NCBI RefSeq assembly: GCF_004153195.1
Contig: NZ_SEMC01000001.1
Span: forward strand, 124,001 to 188,000
Direction of reading: 5' to 3'
Length of the DNA stretch: 64,000 nucleotides
Source: Sporolactobacillus sp. THM19-2
GTDB lineage: Bacteria > Bacillota > Bacilli > Bacillales > Sporolactobacillaceae
Shown here: positions 36,058 to 46,960 of the stretch, piece after piece
Position numbering within the stretch: the first letter of the stretch is position 1
Layout of the letters: the number at the start of each line of letters is the position of its first letter
Notes under the pieces: model-generated
The model's input: the letters and a program-made list of their open reading frames with translations, nothing else
Told to the model about the DNA's origin: nothing
Database searches by the model: none
Translations under genes and position numbers: made by a program

Positions 36058-37638
36058 TTATCGACTGACGGGTCCGGCAGAACGGATGCTGTCTGATGCT
36101 TCCGGAAAATGGCGGAAATTTTCATTGAATTTTCCGGCGAGCTCCCGAGCCGTCTGATCATAAGCGGCCGGATCTTCCCAGGTGTTTTTCGGCATCAGAA
36201 TCTCATCCGGAACACCGGGGCAATGGGCAGGGACATGCAGACCGAATACAGGATCCGTGACTGTTTCCGCGCTGGCAAATGTACCTGCCAGTGCAGCTTC
36301 GATCATTTTTCGTGTATAGGCAAGTTTCATGCGGCTGCCTGTTTTATAGGGGCCGCCCGTCCAGCCGGTGTTGACAAGATAAGCGCTTACATTGTGCTGC
36401 TTAATTAATTTGCCGAGAAGTTCAGCATACACGGAGGCGGGAAGCGGCATGAACGGTGCACCGAAGCAGGTGGAGAAGGTCGCTTCAGGGTCTGTTATCC
36501 CTCTTTCTGTTCCGGCAAGTTTACTTGTGTAACCGGACAGAAACTGGTACATCGCCTGTTCAGGAGTCAGCAGGCTGATTGGCGGGAGAACGCCGAAAGC
36601 ATCTGCTGTCAGAAAGATAATCGCACTCGGGTGACCGCCGATACTGGGGAACAGAGCGTGGTCCACATGGTGCAGATCATAGGCTGCACGAGTGTTCTCT
36701 GTTAAGGAGTTATCATCATAATCAGGCACTCGCCGATCGTCAAGAATGACATTTTCAAGTACGGTTCCAAATTGAATGCTGTTAAAGATCTGCGGCTCTT
36801 TTTCTTTTGACAGATGAATGGTTTTGGCGTAGCAGCCGCCTTCAATATTAAATACACCCTGTTCCGACCAACCGTGCTCGTCATCGCCAATCAGAGCACG
36901 TCCGGAAACATTTGATAAAGTGGTTTTGCCTGTTCCCGAGAGGCCGAAGAAGAGGGCGACTCTGCCGTCTGAGCCCTGATTGGCAGAGCAATGCATCGAC
37001 ATGATCCCGTGCTGTGGGAGCAAATAGTTCATGACTGTGAAAATGGATTTCTTGATTTCTCCGCCGTATTCGGTACCGCCAATCAGGACGATGCGGTGTG
37101 TAAAAGAAATAATAATGAAGGCCTCAGAACGCGTGCCATCAGTGGCAGGATCCGCTTTACATCCTGGAGCTGAGAATATCGTGAATCCTGGATGAAAGTC
37201 CTGCAGCTCTTCCTGTGACGGGGTAATAAATAATTGCCGGCTGAACAGATTCTGCCAGGCATATTCGTTAACCACCTGAATGGGCAGTCTGTTCTTTGGA
37301 TCAGCCCCGGCAAATCCATGAAAAACAAAACGTTCTGGTTGTTTGTTCAAATAGGTAACGATTTTTTTGTACAGTCCGAGAAAAACAGATTCGCTGATTT
37401 CCTGATTTCGCTTCCAGTCAATTTTATTCACTGTTGTCTTATCTTTGACAAAAAATTTGTCTTTAGGTGAGCGACCGGTGTATTTTCCAGTGGTTACAGC
37501 GAATGCCCCCTTGTCCGTTAAAGCGCCTTCATTTCTGGCAAGCGCTTTCTCCATAAGCTCAGGTGCGGAAAGGTCTACAAAGGTTTTTCCCGATGTGAAT
37601 AATTTAGTGATGGACGTTTTCAAAACGGTGGCATTCAT
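36058..37638 (-). CDS. pckA: Phosphoenolpyruvate carboxykinase (ATP)
   Basis: A 526-residue ATP-dependent PEP carboxykinase, converting oxaloacetate to PEP for gluconeogenesis. The kinase P-loop [11 protein letters not shown] is near residue 240, the substrate loop RSPKDKFFV near residue 56, and DDEHGW with the downstream [11 protein letters not shown] region bind metal. The start follows GAAAGGGA at eight bases; six upstream codons overlap that site. A CcpN-like operator overlaps its -10 element, the expected control for a gluconeogenic gene. Confidence 0.96.
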   Translation of the reverse strand: MNATVLKTSITKLFTSGKTFVDLSAPELMEKALARNEGALTDKGAFAVTTGKYTGRSPKDKFFVKDKTTVNKIDWKRNQEISESVFLGLYKKIVTYLNKQPERFVFHGFAGADPKNRLPIQVVNEYAWQNLFSRQLFITPSQEELQDFHPGFTIFSAPGCKADPATDGTRSEAFIIISFTHRIVLIGGTEYGGEIKKSIFTVMNYLLPQHGIMSMHCSANQGSDGRVALFFGLSGTGKTTLSNVSGRALIGDDEHGWSEQGVFNIEGGCYAKTIHLSKEKEPQIFNSIQFGTVLENVILDDRRVPDYDDNSLTENTRAAYDLHHVDHALFPSIGGHPSAIIFLTADAFGVLPPISLLTPEQAMYQFLSGYTSKLAGTERGITDPEATFSTCFGAPFMPLPASVYAELLGKLIKQHNVSAYLVNTGWTGGPYKTGSRMKLAYTRKMIEAALAGTFASAETVTDPVFGLHVPAHCPGVPDEILMPKNTWEDPAAYDQTARELAGKFNENFRHFPEASDSIRSAGPVSR

Positions 37639-37680
37639 CACAAACATCCCTTTCATTTATGAATTTCTTTCGACGAATCA

Positions 37681-37691
37681 AGTATATCACA
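37681..37691 (-). promoter_or_regulatory. CcpN-like operator over the pckA -10 element
   Basis: On the minus strand TGTGATATACT fits the CcpN consensus TRTGHYATAYW as I recall it, and its TATACT would be the pckA -10. CcpN represses pckA and gapB during glycolytic growth in B. subtilis. Confidence 0.55.
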
Positions 37692-37854
37692 CTGACATTT
37701 AATAAAATATTGTTTTCACAAATTATGGGCCATAAATCGTGAAAAATTTCTCTAATAGCCAAAAGAATTGCCATTTATGAAAACAGATGAGGCTTTGTTA
37801 CCCTGCAGGTACGTTCTGCCGATTCACTGATGACTGGAGACCGCTTTTTCAATA

Positions 37855-37883
37855 TTGACACATGTTATTTCCGGCGGTATTAT
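37855..37883 (+). promoter_or_regulatory. Promoter of the SAM riboswitch-metK transcript
   Basis: TTGACA and TATTAT at a 17-base spacing, 20 bases upstream of the aptamer. Confidence 0.8.
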
Positions 37884-37902
37884 AATAGTTATACTATGGC
37901 TG

Positions 37903-38055
37903 CTCTTATTCCGAGCAGGCGGAGGGACAGGCCCGATGAAGCCCGGCAACCGGCCGCGTACGGCACGGTGCTAACCTGCAGGAAGTTCTCCTGATCAATA
38001 AGAGGCAAGTTAAAGAGTCGCCTAATCCTTTATACAGGACCGGGCTTTTTTCATG
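37903..38055 (+). promoter_or_regulatory. SAM-I (S-box) riboswitch of metK
   Basis: The S-box core is plain: GAGCAGGCGGAGGGAC, CCCGATGAAGCCCGGCAACC, ACGGTGCTAA and a closing AATAAGAG that pairs with CTCTTATT at the start to form P1. An imperfect terminator (GCC..TCCT / AGGA..GGGC) with a run of T follows at 38019-38050. S-adenosylmethionine binding would shut off metK, the enzyme that makes it. Confidence 0.95.
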
Positions 38056-38135
38056 CCTTGAAAACAAAAAGCAAACGGGATCGGGTACCGTAAATACAAT
38101 ATGGGATATAATGTTGAAAAGGCAGGGTGAATGAA

Positions 38136-39362
38136 ATGAAGAAGAAGGATTCTCGAAGGCTGTTCACTTCCGAATCGGTGACAGAAGGACATCCGGACAA
38201 AATCTGCGATCAGATCTCAGATGCCATCCTTGATGAATTGCTGCGCGGAGATCCAAATGCGCGGGTGGCCTGCGAAACAGTGGTTAATACGGGTCTGGTC
38301 CTGGTGACGGGAGAAATTTCAACTTCAACTTATGTAGATATACCTAAAGTAGTTCGCAGGACGATACAGGATATTGGCTATACGGATGCGAAGTATGGAT
38401 TTGATGCCTCAAATTGTGCCATCCTGACTTCAATTGAAGAGCAGTCTGCCGACATTGCTCAGGGCGTTAACCGGGCACTGGAAGCGCGGGAGGGAAAGAT
38501 GACGGACGACGAAATTGAGGCGATCGGGGCAGGTGATCAGGGCATGATGTTCGGCTTTGCAGTCAATGAAACACCGGAACTGATGCCGCTGCCGATATCT
38601 ATTGCTCATAAACTGGCGAAAAGGCTGGCGGATGTGCGCAAGAGCGGAGAAGTGCCTTATTTACGTCCTGACGGAAAAACTCAGGTGACGGTTGAATACG
38701 ATGAAGCGGGTCACCCTGCACGAGTCGATACGATTGTCGTCTCGACGCAGCATGATCCCGAAGCCACGGAGGAACAGATTAAAAAGGATGTACAGGAACA
38801 TGTGATCCGTCCTGTTGTTCCGGCCGGACTGATAGACGAACAAACCAGATTCTTAATTAACCCGACCGGGCGATTCGTCATTGGCGGTCCCCAGGGTGAC
38901 GCGGGATTAACCGGACGTAAAATCATCGTCGACACGTATGGCGGATACGCGCACCACGGAGGGGGCGCTTTTTCAGGAAAAGACGCAACAAAAGTGGATC
39001 GTTCAGCCTCTTATGCCGCCCGATATGTGGCTAAAAATATTGTGGCGGCGGGACTTGCGGGCAAATGCGAAGTGCAGCTTGCTTATGCGATCGGAGTCGC
39101 TGAACCGGTTTCCATTTCCGTGGATACGTTCGGGACAGGTGTGACCTCAGAAGCAAGTCTTGTGGATCTGATCCGCAGGAACTTTGATCTCAGACCGGCC
39201 GGCATTATTAAGATGCTCGACCTCCGCCGGCCGATTTATCTTCAGACGGCTGCATACGGACACTTTGGACGTACTGATATAGATCTGCCGTGGGAGAAAA
39301 CGGATAAAGCTGCCTTACTGAAGCAGCAGATTTTTTCCGGCGATCCGGCAAACGGGAAATAA
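38136..39362 (+). CDS. metK: S-adenosylmethionine synthetase MetK
   Basis: A 408-residue methionine adenosyltransferase that makes SAM from methionine and ATP. Signature motifs are [18 protein letters not shown] near the N-terminus, [12 protein letters not shown] (signature 1) and GGGAFSGKD (signature 2, P-loop-like). I choose the second ATG, six bases after AGGGTG; the first is only one base from the site. Control is by the SAM riboswitch directly upstream. A strong terminator follows. Confidence 0.97.
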   Translation: MKKKDSRRLFTSESVTEGHPDKICDQISDAILDELLRGDPNARVACETVVNTGLVLVTGEISTSTYVDIPKVVRRTIQDIGYTDAKYGFDASNCAILTSIEEQSADIAQGVNRALEAREGKMTDDEIEAIGAGDQGMMFGFAVNETPELMPLPISIAHKLAKRLADVRKSGEVPYLRPDGKTQVTVEYDEAGHPARVDTIVVSTQHDPEATEEQIKKDVQEHVIRPVVPAGLIDEQTRFLINPTGRFVIGGPQGDAGLTGRKIIVDTYGGYAHHGGGAFSGKDATKVDRSASYAARYVAKNIVAAGLAGKCEVQLAYAIGVAEPVSISVDTFGTGVTSEASLVDLIRRNFDLRPAGIIKMLDLRRPIYLQTAAYGHFGRTDIDLPWEKTDKAALLKQQIFSGDPANGK

Positions 39363-39380
39363 ATCAGCTTAGTTACCAGG

Positions 39381-39416
39381 AAAACCGTTCCTGTTATCCG
39401 GCAGGAACGGTTTTTG
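39381..39416 (+). terminator. Terminator of metK
   Basis: AACCGTTCCTG and CAGGAACGGTT around an eight-base loop, followed by TTTGT. Confidence 0.9.
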
Positions 39417-39583
39417 TCTTGCTGTCACGTGATATACCGGGTTGATGTCGCGTATAATAGGTCATAAGATCATGTCGCAGGATTGTCAGATTCTGATTTG
39501 TTTTTTCGACAGGCACAGCATGGACATGCCGAAAGATATGAGTGAAAGAACGAAACCGGGTATCGTGAAGGAGGCAGTGTGAT

Positions 39584-40651
39584 ATGGCTGTTCCGGCAGG
39601 GCCCTTAACATTGATGTCACAAATTTACAGGAAAGTACTTCCTGACGTTCACCGGGAGCTGGAACGATGGAAAAAGAAAGCAGATCAGATTCCTGATCCG
39701 GAATTGCGAAGACAGGCGCACGCAAGTATGGAGACGAAGGCTTTTCACTGCGAAGGGGGAGCCATTTACAGTCTGCTTGCAGGAGACAAAAGGAGAGAAA
39801 TCATCTCTTTCATTGTTGCCTATCAGACCATCAGCGACTATCTGGATAACCTTTGTGATCGAAGTACATCACTTGATCCCGAGGATTTTCGCTGCCTGCA
39901 CCAATCCATGCTGGACGCGCTGACACCAGGTGCCGTTCATTCGGACTACTATCGCTTTCGTGGTTCCTGTTCGGACGGAAGGTATCTGAGCGAACTCGTC
40001 GCAACGTGCCAGCATATCCTGCGCAGGATGGACGCGTGGAAAACCATCCATCCCAGTCTTCTCGAACTGGCCGGTTTTTACTGCGACCTTCAGGTGCATA
40101 AACATGTTGAAAAGGATCAGCGTGTTCCCCGGTTAATTGCATGGTTTAAAAAATACAGGGACAGACTTCCGGAAATGAGCTGGTATGAGTTTGCCGCGTG
40201 TTCAGGTTCGACTCTCGGTATTTTTTGTATCGTCTCCTACGCAGCCGCACGTGGAGATGAAATGCGTACGCTTACCGGGACAATCAGAAACAGTTATTTT
40301 CCCTGGGTACAGGGTCTGCACATCCTCATGGACTACTTCGTCGATCAGGAGGAAGACAGAAGAGAAGGTGATCTCAACTTCTGCAATTATTACGGCAGCG
40401 AGGAAGAGATGATGAAACGATTCAATTATTTTATCGAAGAAGCTGATGATGCGATTGATAACATGCCGGACCGACGATTTCATAAAATGATCAATCGCGG
40501 ACTGCTTGGCATCTATCTTGCTGATAAAAAAGTAGCCAGGCAGAAGAACGTACGTATTCTTGCACGAAAGCTGATCCGAAGAGCAGGAGGAAGCGGGATG
40601 TTCTTCTTTATAAATGGCTGGGTTTATCGCAGACTGAGGCAGAGTATCTGA
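39584..40651 (+). CDS. ytpB: Large terpene synthase YtpB (tetraprenyl-beta-curcumene synthase type)
   Basis: A 355-residue DUF2600 protein. YtpB of B. subtilis cyclises heptaprenyl diphosphate to tetraprenyl-beta-curcumene, a precursor of spore-associated sesquarterpenes. The aspartate-rich metal site DYLDNLCD lies near residue 86, and other acidic motifs (DYFVDQEEDRREGDLNFCNYY, EEADDAIDNM) fit the class-I-like synthase pattern. The start follows AAGGAGG. It is downstream of metK, as in B. subtilis, but with its own space and a bidirectional terminator after it. Product identity is family inference. Confidence 0.88.
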   Translation: MAVPAGPLTLMSQIYRKVLPDVHRELERWKKKADQIPDPELRRQAHASMETKAFHCEGGAIYSLLAGDKRREIISFIVAYQTISDYLDNLCDRSTSLDPEDFRCLHQSMLDALTPGAVHSDYYRFRGSCSDGRYLSELVATCQHILRRMDAWKTIHPSLLELAGFYCDLQVHKHVEKDQRVPRLIAWFKKYRDRLPEMSWYEFAACSGSTLGIFCIVSYAAARGDEMRTLTGTIRNSYFPWVQGLHILMDYFVDQEEDRREGDLNFCNYYGSEEEMMKRFNYFIEEADDAIDNMPDRRFHKMINRGLLGIYLADKKVARQKNVRILARKLIRRAGGSGMFFFINGWVYRRLRQSI

Positions 40652-40659
40652 CATAACAG

Positions 40660-40691
40660 AAAAAACGAGGCGAATTTCTGCCTCGTTTTTC
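40660..40691. terminator. Bidirectional terminator between ytpB and ytqA
   Basis: ACGAGGC and GCCTCGT with A-run on the left and T-run on the right. Confidence 0.9.
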
Positions 40692-40762
40692 TTTGTGCTA
40701 TTAAGAAAATTTAAAATTCGGGTGCAAAGGGCAACCAGGCTTTGCCGAAGCCGGATTTTTCT

Positions 40763-41734
40763 TCACCGGGATGCCGCGTTCCGGGAGGACGAATAAAATT
40801 TTCCCTGCCAGCTGTCCCGGCGTTCTAATTCATCGTCAATGGCATCCAGAACCTCCCATTTGTTCAGACTCCACATCGGACCGATCAACAGGTTTGCGGG
40901 TCCGTCCCCGGTCAGCCGGTGAATGACCATCTGCGGAGGCAGGATTTCCAGCTGATCACAGACAAGATTGACATAGGTATGAAAATCAAGGAATTGGAGC
41001 ATGCCTTTTTCATACTGTTTCACCATAGCTGTTTTTTTCAGCAGATGAAGCAGGTGGATTTTTATACCCTGGACATCCAGATGCGCAACAGAACGGGCTG
41101 TTTCCATCATCATCTGCGGGGTTTCCCGTGGTAATCCGTCAATGATGTGCACACAGATGCGAATCCCTCTGTTCCTGAGTTTGTTGACGCCTTCAACAAA
41201 ACAGGCATAGTCATGAGCGCGATTGATCAGTTTTCCGGTTTCATCATGAACAGTCTGCAGACCAAGCTCTATCCAGAGATAAGTACGCTGATTCAGGTCT
41301 GCAAGGTAGTCAACCACATCATCCGGCAGACAGTCCGGACGAGTCGCAATGGAGAGGCCTGCGACACCTTCCTGTTCGAGTATGACTTCAAATCGCTCGC
41401 GCAGCACATCAACCGGTGCATATGTATTGGTAAAGGCCTGAAAAAAGCCAATATATTTTCTGGCATGCGGCCATTTTTTCAGCATTCTCTTCTTTACTGT
41501 CTGAAACTGAGTGGCAAGATCATCCCGCCGGTCTCCCGCAAAATCTCCGGATCCTTTCTGACTGCAAAATGTACAGCCACCGTAAGCGACTTTTCCGTCC
41601 CGGTTCGGGCAGTCAAAACCGCCATCCAGCGGCACCTTAAACACCTTTTCACCAAACCTCTGTCTGAGGTAAGTATTCCATGAAAAGTAGCGCTTGTCCG
41701 AGCCAAAAAAATCCGGACACCTGTTTTCAGACAT
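40763..41734 (-). CDS. ytqA: Radical SAM protein YtqA family
   Basis: A 323-residue radical SAM protein of the TIGR01212 (YtqA/YhcC) group. The cluster cysteines are C42, C54 and C57 in FDCPNRDGKVAYGGCTFC, spacing characteristic of Elp3-like radical SAM enzymes. GLSIATRPDCLPDDVVDYLADL and LWIELGLQTVHDETGKLINR are conserved blocks. The reaction is not known to me; RNA modification is possible. In B. subtilis ytqA lies beside leuS; here it is divergent from the leuS T-box leader. ytqB is not seen alongside. Confidence 0.9.
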   Translation of the reverse strand: MSENRCPDFFGSDKRYFSWNTYLRQRFGEKVFKVPLDGGFDCPNRDGKVAYGGCTFCSQKGSGDFAGDRRDDLATQFQTVKKRMLKKWPHARKYIGFFQAFTNTYAPVDVLRERFEVILEQEGVAGLSIATRPDCLPDDVVDYLADLNQRTYLWIELGLQTVHDETGKLINRAHDYACFVEGVNKLRNRGIRICVHIIDGLPRETPQMMMETARSVAHLDVQGIKIHLLHLLKKTAMVKQYEKGMLQFLDFHTYVNLVCDQLEILPPQMVIHRLTGDGPANLLIGPMWSLNKWEVLDAIDDELERRDSWQGKFYSSSRNAASR

Positions 41735-41852
41735 TTATCTGATCCTCCTTGTCTTCTTAACGTGCATTCTAACAAAGTTTATAACATACGTGAAGTGGAG
41801 GTATAAAAACAGGAACAAAAGGGGAAAATTTTTGTAACTTTCAATTTGCATA

Positions 41853-41881
41853 TTGACAGACTAAAATGGATTACATAGAAT
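41853..41881 (+). promoter_or_regulatory. Promoter of the leuS T-box transcript
   Basis: TTGACA and TAGAAT are 17 bases apart; transcription would begin just before the T-box leader. Confidence 0.88.
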
Positions 41882-41887
41882 GAAAGA

Positions 41888-42178
41888 CACAAGCTGAATC
41901 AGTGGAAAGCGATGAAAGGGAACAGTAGATGCCGATCTGATTACAGAGAGCCGGCGGATGGTGCAAGCCGGTACAGAAAAGCAGCGAACTCGCCCCGGAG
42001 CAGCAGATTTTCCTGATCATGTTTTTAGATGGAGGGTTTTGCCGTACACCCGCGTTAAGGGAATAAGCGAGTATCAGTCTGATTCTGCAGGCTGCATACT
42101 AATGTGGGTGGTACCGCGGGAATAACATTGTGATCAACCTCTCGTCCCTGACAACAAGTTAAGGGCGGGGGGTTTTTA
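41888..42178 (+). promoter_or_regulatory. T-box leader (Leu, CUC specifier) of leuS
   Basis: AGCGATGAAAGGGAACAGTAGATG marks the T-box 5' end in pieces of the usual pattern, AGAGAGCC and GGTGCAAGCC(G)G follow, and the specifier loop reads GAA-CTC-GCC with CTC at 41989-41991. The tRNA-binding bulge TGGGTGGTACCGCG lies at 42104-42118, and a terminator CCTCTCGTCCCT/AGGGCGGGGGG with TTTTTA ends the leader. Uncharged tRNA-Leu(GAG) would stabilise the antiterminator. Confidence 0.95.
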
Positions 42179-42212
42179 TATTGTTACATGATGAAAGAAG
42201 GAGGGTTGCGCC

Positions 42213-44642
42213 ATGGGGCTGACTTTTGATCATAGAAAAATTGAAGCGAAATGGCAGAAATACTGGGATGATCACCATACGTTTAGAACAAATGAGGATT
42301 CGGGTAAACCGAAATATTACGTGCTTGATATGTTTCCTTATCCGTCCGGGAAGGGACTTCACGTCGGACATCCTGAAGGATATACGGCCACGGACATACT
42401 TGCGCGGATGAAACGGATGCAGGGATTTGAAGTCCTTCATCCGATGGGATGGGACGCCTTTGGACTGCCGGCTGAACAGTACGCGCTCGATACCGGCCAC
42501 GACCCTGCTGAATTTACCAAACAGAATATCCAAACGTTTAAAAGGCAGATTAAATCACTGGGCTTTTCTTATGACTGGGATCGGGAAATTAATACGACTG
42601 ACCCGGAATACTATAAATGGACACAGTGGATTTTTCTTCAGCTTTATAAGAAAGGGCTCGCTTACGAGGCAGAAGTGCCGGTCAACTGGTGCCCGGCTCT
42701 GGGAACCGTTCTGGCTAATGAGGAAGTGATTGACGGAAAAAGTGAGCGCGGCGGTTTCCCCGTTATCCGGAAGCCGATGAAACAGTGGATGCTCCGGATC
42801 ACTGCCTATGCCGACAGGCTGCTCAAGGATCTGGATGATCTGGACTGGCCGGACAGCATTAAAGAGATGCAGCGGAACTGGATCGGACGCTCGGAAGGAG
42901 CCGAAGTTGTATTCCAGGTGGACGGACATCCGGATGAAAAGGTGACTGTCTTTACAACGCGTCCTGATACGCTGTTCGGTGCAACCTACATGGTTCTTGC
43001 ACCAGAGCACAAACTGGTTGACAAGATCGTCACACCGGAACAAAAAGAAGCAGTTGACAGCTATCGCAGGAAGGTTGCAGTTAAGAGTGATCTTGAGCGT
43101 ACAGATCTCAACAAAACAAAAACCGGTACGTTTACCGGGGCGTATGCCATCAATCCGGTTAACGGACGGAAAGTGCCGATCTGGATTGCTGATTATGTCC
43201 TGATCACCTATGGCACCGGTGCAATCATGGCGGTACCCGGACATGATGATCGTGATTATGAATTTGCAAAGAAATTCGGACTGCCCATTATTGAGGTCGT
43301 TTCCGGCGGTGATCTGTCAAAAGAAGCCTACACCGGGGAAGGTAAACATGTAAATTCCGGCTTCCTGGATGGATTAGGAAAGCAGGATGCCATCACGAAA
43401 ATGATTGCGTGGCTGGAAGAACACAAGGCCGGTAAACGGAAAATTACCTACAGGTTACGCGACTGGCTGTTCAGCAGGCAGCGTTACTGGGGGGAGCCGA
43501 TCCCCGTCATTCATATGGAAGATGGGACCACAAAACCAGTTCCGGAAGATGAACTGCCGCTGCGCCTGCCGAAGACAAAGAATATTAAGCCTTCCGGTAC
43601 AGGTGAATCTCCGCTTGCCAACGATACGGACTGGATTAACGTAGTGGACCCAAAGACCGGAATGAAGGGCAGACGGGAAACCAATACGATGCCGCAATGG
43701 GCAGGAAGCAGCTGGTATTTTCTCCGGTATGTCGATCCGCATAATAAAAAGCAGCTGGCCAACCCGGAAAAACTGAAACACTGGATGCCTGTCGATCTTT
43801 ATGTCGGCGGTGCCGAACATGCTGTTCTGCATTTGCTGTATGCCCGTTTCTGGCACAAGGTGCTTTATGATCTTGGCATCGTGCCGACCAAAGAGCCTTT
43901 TCAGAAACTGGTGAATCAGGGAATGATTCTCGGCGGCAATCATGAGAAGATGAGTAAATCCAAGGGCAATGTGGTGAATCCGGATGACATCGTTGCTTCA
44001 CATGGTGCCGATACACTTCGTCTCTACGAAATGTTCATGGGCCCTATTGATGCGGCAGTGGCCTGGTCTGAAAAAGGCATAGACGGATCACGCAGATTTC
44101 TTGATCGTGTCTGGAGACTGTTTGTTTCAGCTGATGGAAAAATCTCCGACGGGGTTTCAGACAGTTTCACCGCGGATGCTGAATTTGAGAAGGTCTATCA
44201 TCAGACCGTAAAAAAAGTGACGGAAGACTTTGAGATCATGCATTATAATACCGGTATTGCCCAGCTGATGACCTTCATTAATGAAGCATACAAACAGGAG
44301 AAGATACCAAAGTCGATGGCGGAAGGCTTTATTCAGCTGCTGTCGCCGGTCGCTCCGCACATCAGTGAGGAAATCTGGTCGCTGCTCGGTCATCAGGAGT
44401 CTATTGAAAAATCTGCCTGGCCGACTTATGATGAATCGAAACTCTCTGAAAAGAGGATTGAAATTGTCGTCCAGGTAAACGGTAAAATCCGTTCAAGGCT
44501 GATGATTGATAAAGGAGCAAAGAAGGAAACGCTTGAAAAAGCAGCGCTGAATGACCAGCGTGTCGCTGAAAATCTTGAAGGCAAAACCGTGAAAAAAGTG
44601 ATTGCCGTCCCGGATAAGTTGGTGAATATTGTTGCCAGGTGA
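42213..44642 (+). CDS. leuS: Leucyl-tRNA synthetase
   Basis: An 809-residue class I aminoacyl-tRNA synthetase charging tRNA-Leu. The ATP-binding HIGH-type motif is [12 protein letters not shown] near residue 48, the KMSKS loop is [10 protein letters not shown] near residue 580, and the inserted editing domain holds [15 protein letters not shown] with the later [28 protein letters not shown] precedes the ATG. It is controlled by the Leu T-box upstream. Confidence 0.98.
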   Translation: MGLTFDHRKIEAKWQKYWDDHHTFRTNEDSGKPKYYVLDMFPYPSGKGLHVGHPEGYTATDILARMKRMQGFEVLHPMGWDAFGLPAEQYALDTGHDPAEFTKQNIQTFKRQIKSLGFSYDWDREINTTDPEYYKWTQWIFLQLYKKGLAYEAEVPVNWCPALGTVLANEEVIDGKSERGGFPVIRKPMKQWMLRITAYADRLLKDLDDLDWPDSIKEMQRNWIGRSEGAEVVFQVDGHPDEKVTVFTTRPDTLFGATYMVLAPEHKLVDKIVTPEQKEAVDSYRRKVAVKSDLERTDLNKTKTGTFTGAYAINPVNGRKVPIWIADYVLITYGTGAIMAVPGHDDRDYEFAKKFGLPIIEVVSGGDLSKEAYTGEGKHVNSGFLDGLGKQDAITKMIAWLEEHKAGKRKITYRLRDWLFSRQRYWGEPIPVIHMEDGTTKPVPEDELPLRLPKTKNIKPSGTGESPLANDTDWINVVDPKTGMKGRRETNTMPQWAGSSWYFLRYVDPHNKKQLANPEKLKHWMPVDLYVGGAEHAVLHLLYARFWHKVLYDLGIVPTKEPFQKLVNQGMILGGNHEKMSKSKGNVVNPDDIVASHGADTLRLYEMFMGPIDAAVAWSEKGIDGSRRFLDRVWRLFVSADGKISDGVSDSFTADAEFEKVYHQTVKKVTEDFEIMHYNTGIAQLMTFINEAYKQEKIPKSMAEGFIQLLSPVAPHISEEIWSLLGHQESIEKSAWPTYDESKLSEKRIEIVVQVNGKIRSRLMIDKGAKKETLEKAALNDQRVAENLEGKTVKKVIAVPDKLVNIVAR

Positions 44643-44660
44643 TCGGGAGGTCATTCATCT

Positions 44661-44960
44661 GGTCGAAATACGAAGCGCAGGTCCGAATGGACGGCGCCGA
44701 AGACTTGAGCGTGGTGATGAGATAAAGGTGATTGATGTCCGAAGATGAGGAAGTCGCAGCGGGGAAAATACCGCAGGCGGTGCATGTTCGAATTTTTCGA
44801 TCTTCCTTTATATATCGATAAGATGGACCGTTTTGCAGGATATGTGAGGGCCTGTCGTGCCGGGCGTCGCAGCACTCCTGCTGCTGAATTTCTTCAGGAA
44901 CAGGGGGGTTCAAGGGTTCAACGTCATGAATGGGACAGGCGGAATGTTTGAGTGGTGCGG
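44661..44960 (+). pseudogene. Rhodanese-like protein (YtwF-like), multiply frameshifted
   Basis: Piecing together three frames gives a recognisable single-domain rhodanese: RLERGDEIKVIDVR, then DEEVAAGKIPQAVHVR, then FDLPLYIDKMDRFAGYVR, the active-site loop CRAGRRSTPAAEFLQEQG, and finally GFNVMNGTGGMFEW. Frame changes fall after the first DVR, before FDLP, and at a run of six G near 44902. At least three shifts make a single sequencing error unlikely. A rhodanese gene (ytwF) lies near leuS in B. subtilis, so this is a decaying copy. The remaining part of 44643-45147 shows nothing else. Confidence 0.82.
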
Positions 44961-45147
44961 AAGCCATGGCCCGACATCAGCAGATTTTTACCAGAGCTTT
45001 ATGGAATCCTTTTTCCGTAAAGCTTTGTTTTTTGACAAATACAAAAAGTTGCCATATGGCAAAACTTAATCACGGCATCAGTTGTGGTAAAATAGAAAAA
45101 GTTGCGGACATTTGTCCGATAAAAGTACTGCTTAGGAGCGTTTCCGC

Positions 45148-46767
45148 ATGGCTACGTCCAAGATGATCAGAGGGACGATGATTCTTACTGTCGCCACCTT
45201 TTTTTCTCGTTTTCTCGGGATCCTGTTTGTCATTCCTTATTATTGGCTGACTGGAGAAGAAGGATCTTTTCTTTATCAATATGCATATACACCGTACGCG
45301 ATCATGCTGAGTATTTCAACGATGGGGCTTCCACTGGCCGTCTCGAAATTTGTGTCAAAATATAATGCGCTCGGAGACTATGAAGCAGGGAGAAGACTGC
45401 TCAAGTCCGGCATTTTCATCATGCTGGGAACCGGTCTGATCGGATTTCTGCTCATGTTTTTCGGAGCGCCGAAAATAGCTGATCTCTTTGATATTCCATC
45501 GAGCTACTTCGACTCTGTTGTGCTGGTTATCCGTGTGGTCAGTATTGCCATTCTGATTGTTCCGATGATGAGTCTTCTACGCGGTTACTTTCAGGGCTTT
45601 CAGTCGATGGGACCAACTGCGGTGTCACAGGTTGTCGAACAGATTGTCCGTGTCGCTTTTATCCTGATTGGCGCGTTTGTTGTTGTTAAGGTCTTCGGAG
45701 GATCTGTTGTTATCGCGGCGGCGCTCGCAACTTTTGCCGCGTTTGTCGGTGCGGTAGCGGGTCTTTATGTCATGATGCATTACTGGGTGTCCAGAAGAAA
45801 TAAGATCAGCCGGATGAATCAGGGCCCATCTTCGCGACGCAGGCTGTCCCTCTTTTCGATGTACAAGGAACTGATTACTTATGCCATTCCATTTGTGGCG
45901 GTCGGCATTGCCATGCAGCTGTATCAGCTGATTGATCAGTCCATGGCTTTCCATTATTTACATTACAGCCGTGAAGTCACTCGCGCCGTAATTGCCGATC
46001 TGACGATGAATGATCAGAAGCTTGTCATGATCCCCGTCACCCTGGCGACCTCTCTGGCCGTCAGCGCGGTCCCGGCAATTGTTGCCTCTTACGCCAGAGG
46101 GAAGATGAAAGATGTTCGTGAGAAAATCACTCAGGCCCTTCAGCTCGTTCTGTTTCTGACGGTTCCCGCCGCCTTTGGCCTGTCCGTTCTCGGAAATATG
46201 GTCCATGTCGTGCTTTATTATAATCCCGGCCAGGTCGAACTGATGCAGATTGGTGGTAAAATTCTCACCTGGTATGCACCAACGGCCATTTTATTCGCTC
46301 TGTTTCAGGTTCTGGCTTCAATTGTTCAGGGGATTAACCGGCAAAAGGTGACACTGATTGCTCTTGGAGCCGGTGTGGTCGTCAAAATACTTCTGAATCC
46401 GGTATGTATGAAATTTTTTGGCATGATCGGTCCGGTCATCGCCACGAACGCAGGCTATGCGCTTTCCATTATGATCATTGCTGCTGCTGTTCGAAAAGCT
46501 ACAGCGTATACTTTCTCGCTGATTGCTCAGCAGGTCATTCATATCGTTGTCTACACGACGATTATGATTCTGTTGATCCGGCTGATCTTCTTCTTTTTCG
46601 GAGGATCATTTACAGCAAGCAGATTTATGGCATTTCTTATTCTCATCATAAGCGTTCTTGCGGGTGCTGCAGTCTATCTGCTTCTCGCCAGATATACCGG
46701 TTTACTGAGAAAAGTATTGGGAAAATCACACAAAGCAGGATCACAATCAAGACACAGTAAAGGATAA
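45148..46767 (+). CDS. murJ: Lipid II flippase MurJ/YtgP-type
   Basis: A 539-residue MATE/MOP-fold membrane protein with about 14 hydrophobic segments. The opening SKMIRGTMILTVATFFSRFLGILFVIPYYWL and later RGYFQGFQSMGPTAVSQVVEQIVRV are typical of the YtgP (MurJ of B. subtilis) group within the SpoVB/MviN family. It would move lipid II across the membrane for cell wall synthesis. A spoVB or polysaccharide-transport paralogue is the main alternative; location near leuS fits ytgP. TAGGAG precedes the ATG by nine bases. Confidence 0.85.
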   Translation: MATSKMIRGTMILTVATFFSRFLGILFVIPYYWLTGEEGSFLYQYAYTPYAIMLSISTMGLPLAVSKFVSKYNALGDYEAGRRLLKSGIFIMLGTGLIGFLLMFFGAPKIADLFDIPSSYFDSVVLVIRVVSIAILIVPMMSLLRGYFQGFQSMGPTAVSQVVEQIVRVAFILIGAFVVVKVFGGSVVIAAALATFAAFVGAVAGLYVMMHYWVSRRNKISRMNQGPSSRRRLSLFSMYKELITYAIPFVAVGIAMQLYQLIDQSMAFHYLHYSREVTRAVIADLTMNDQKLVMIPVTLATSLAVSAVPAIVASYARGKMKDVREKITQALQLVLFLTVPAAFGLSVLGNMVHVVLYYNPGQVELMQIGGKILTWYAPTAILFALFQVLASIVQGINRQKVTLIALGAGVVVKILLNPVCMKFFGMIGPVIATNAGYALSIMIIAAAVRKATAYTFSLIAQQVIHIVVYTTIMILLIRLIFFFFGGSFTASRFMAFLILIISVLAGAAVYLLLARYTGLLRKVLGKSHKAGSQSRHSKG

Positions 46768-46800
46768 AACGGACAGAAATCGTTCTCTGTCCGTTTTATC
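46765..46800 (+). terminator. Terminator of murJ
   Basis: AAAACGGACAG and CTGTCCGTTTT around a ten-base loop, followed by ATC; the U-tract is formed by the stem end. Confidence 0.8.
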
Positions 46801-46960
46801 CCGCATGAACGGGCAGTAACCCCCCCACCTCAGGGCCATGAGGGGAAACGGAGATGTCCGGGTGGGAGATAAACTGCCCGCAGCAGCCTGATGACACAAT
46901 CAGTGGAGGATAAAGATTCCCCCACTGATTGAAATTTTAATTTTTTTGAGCCAGACTTCC

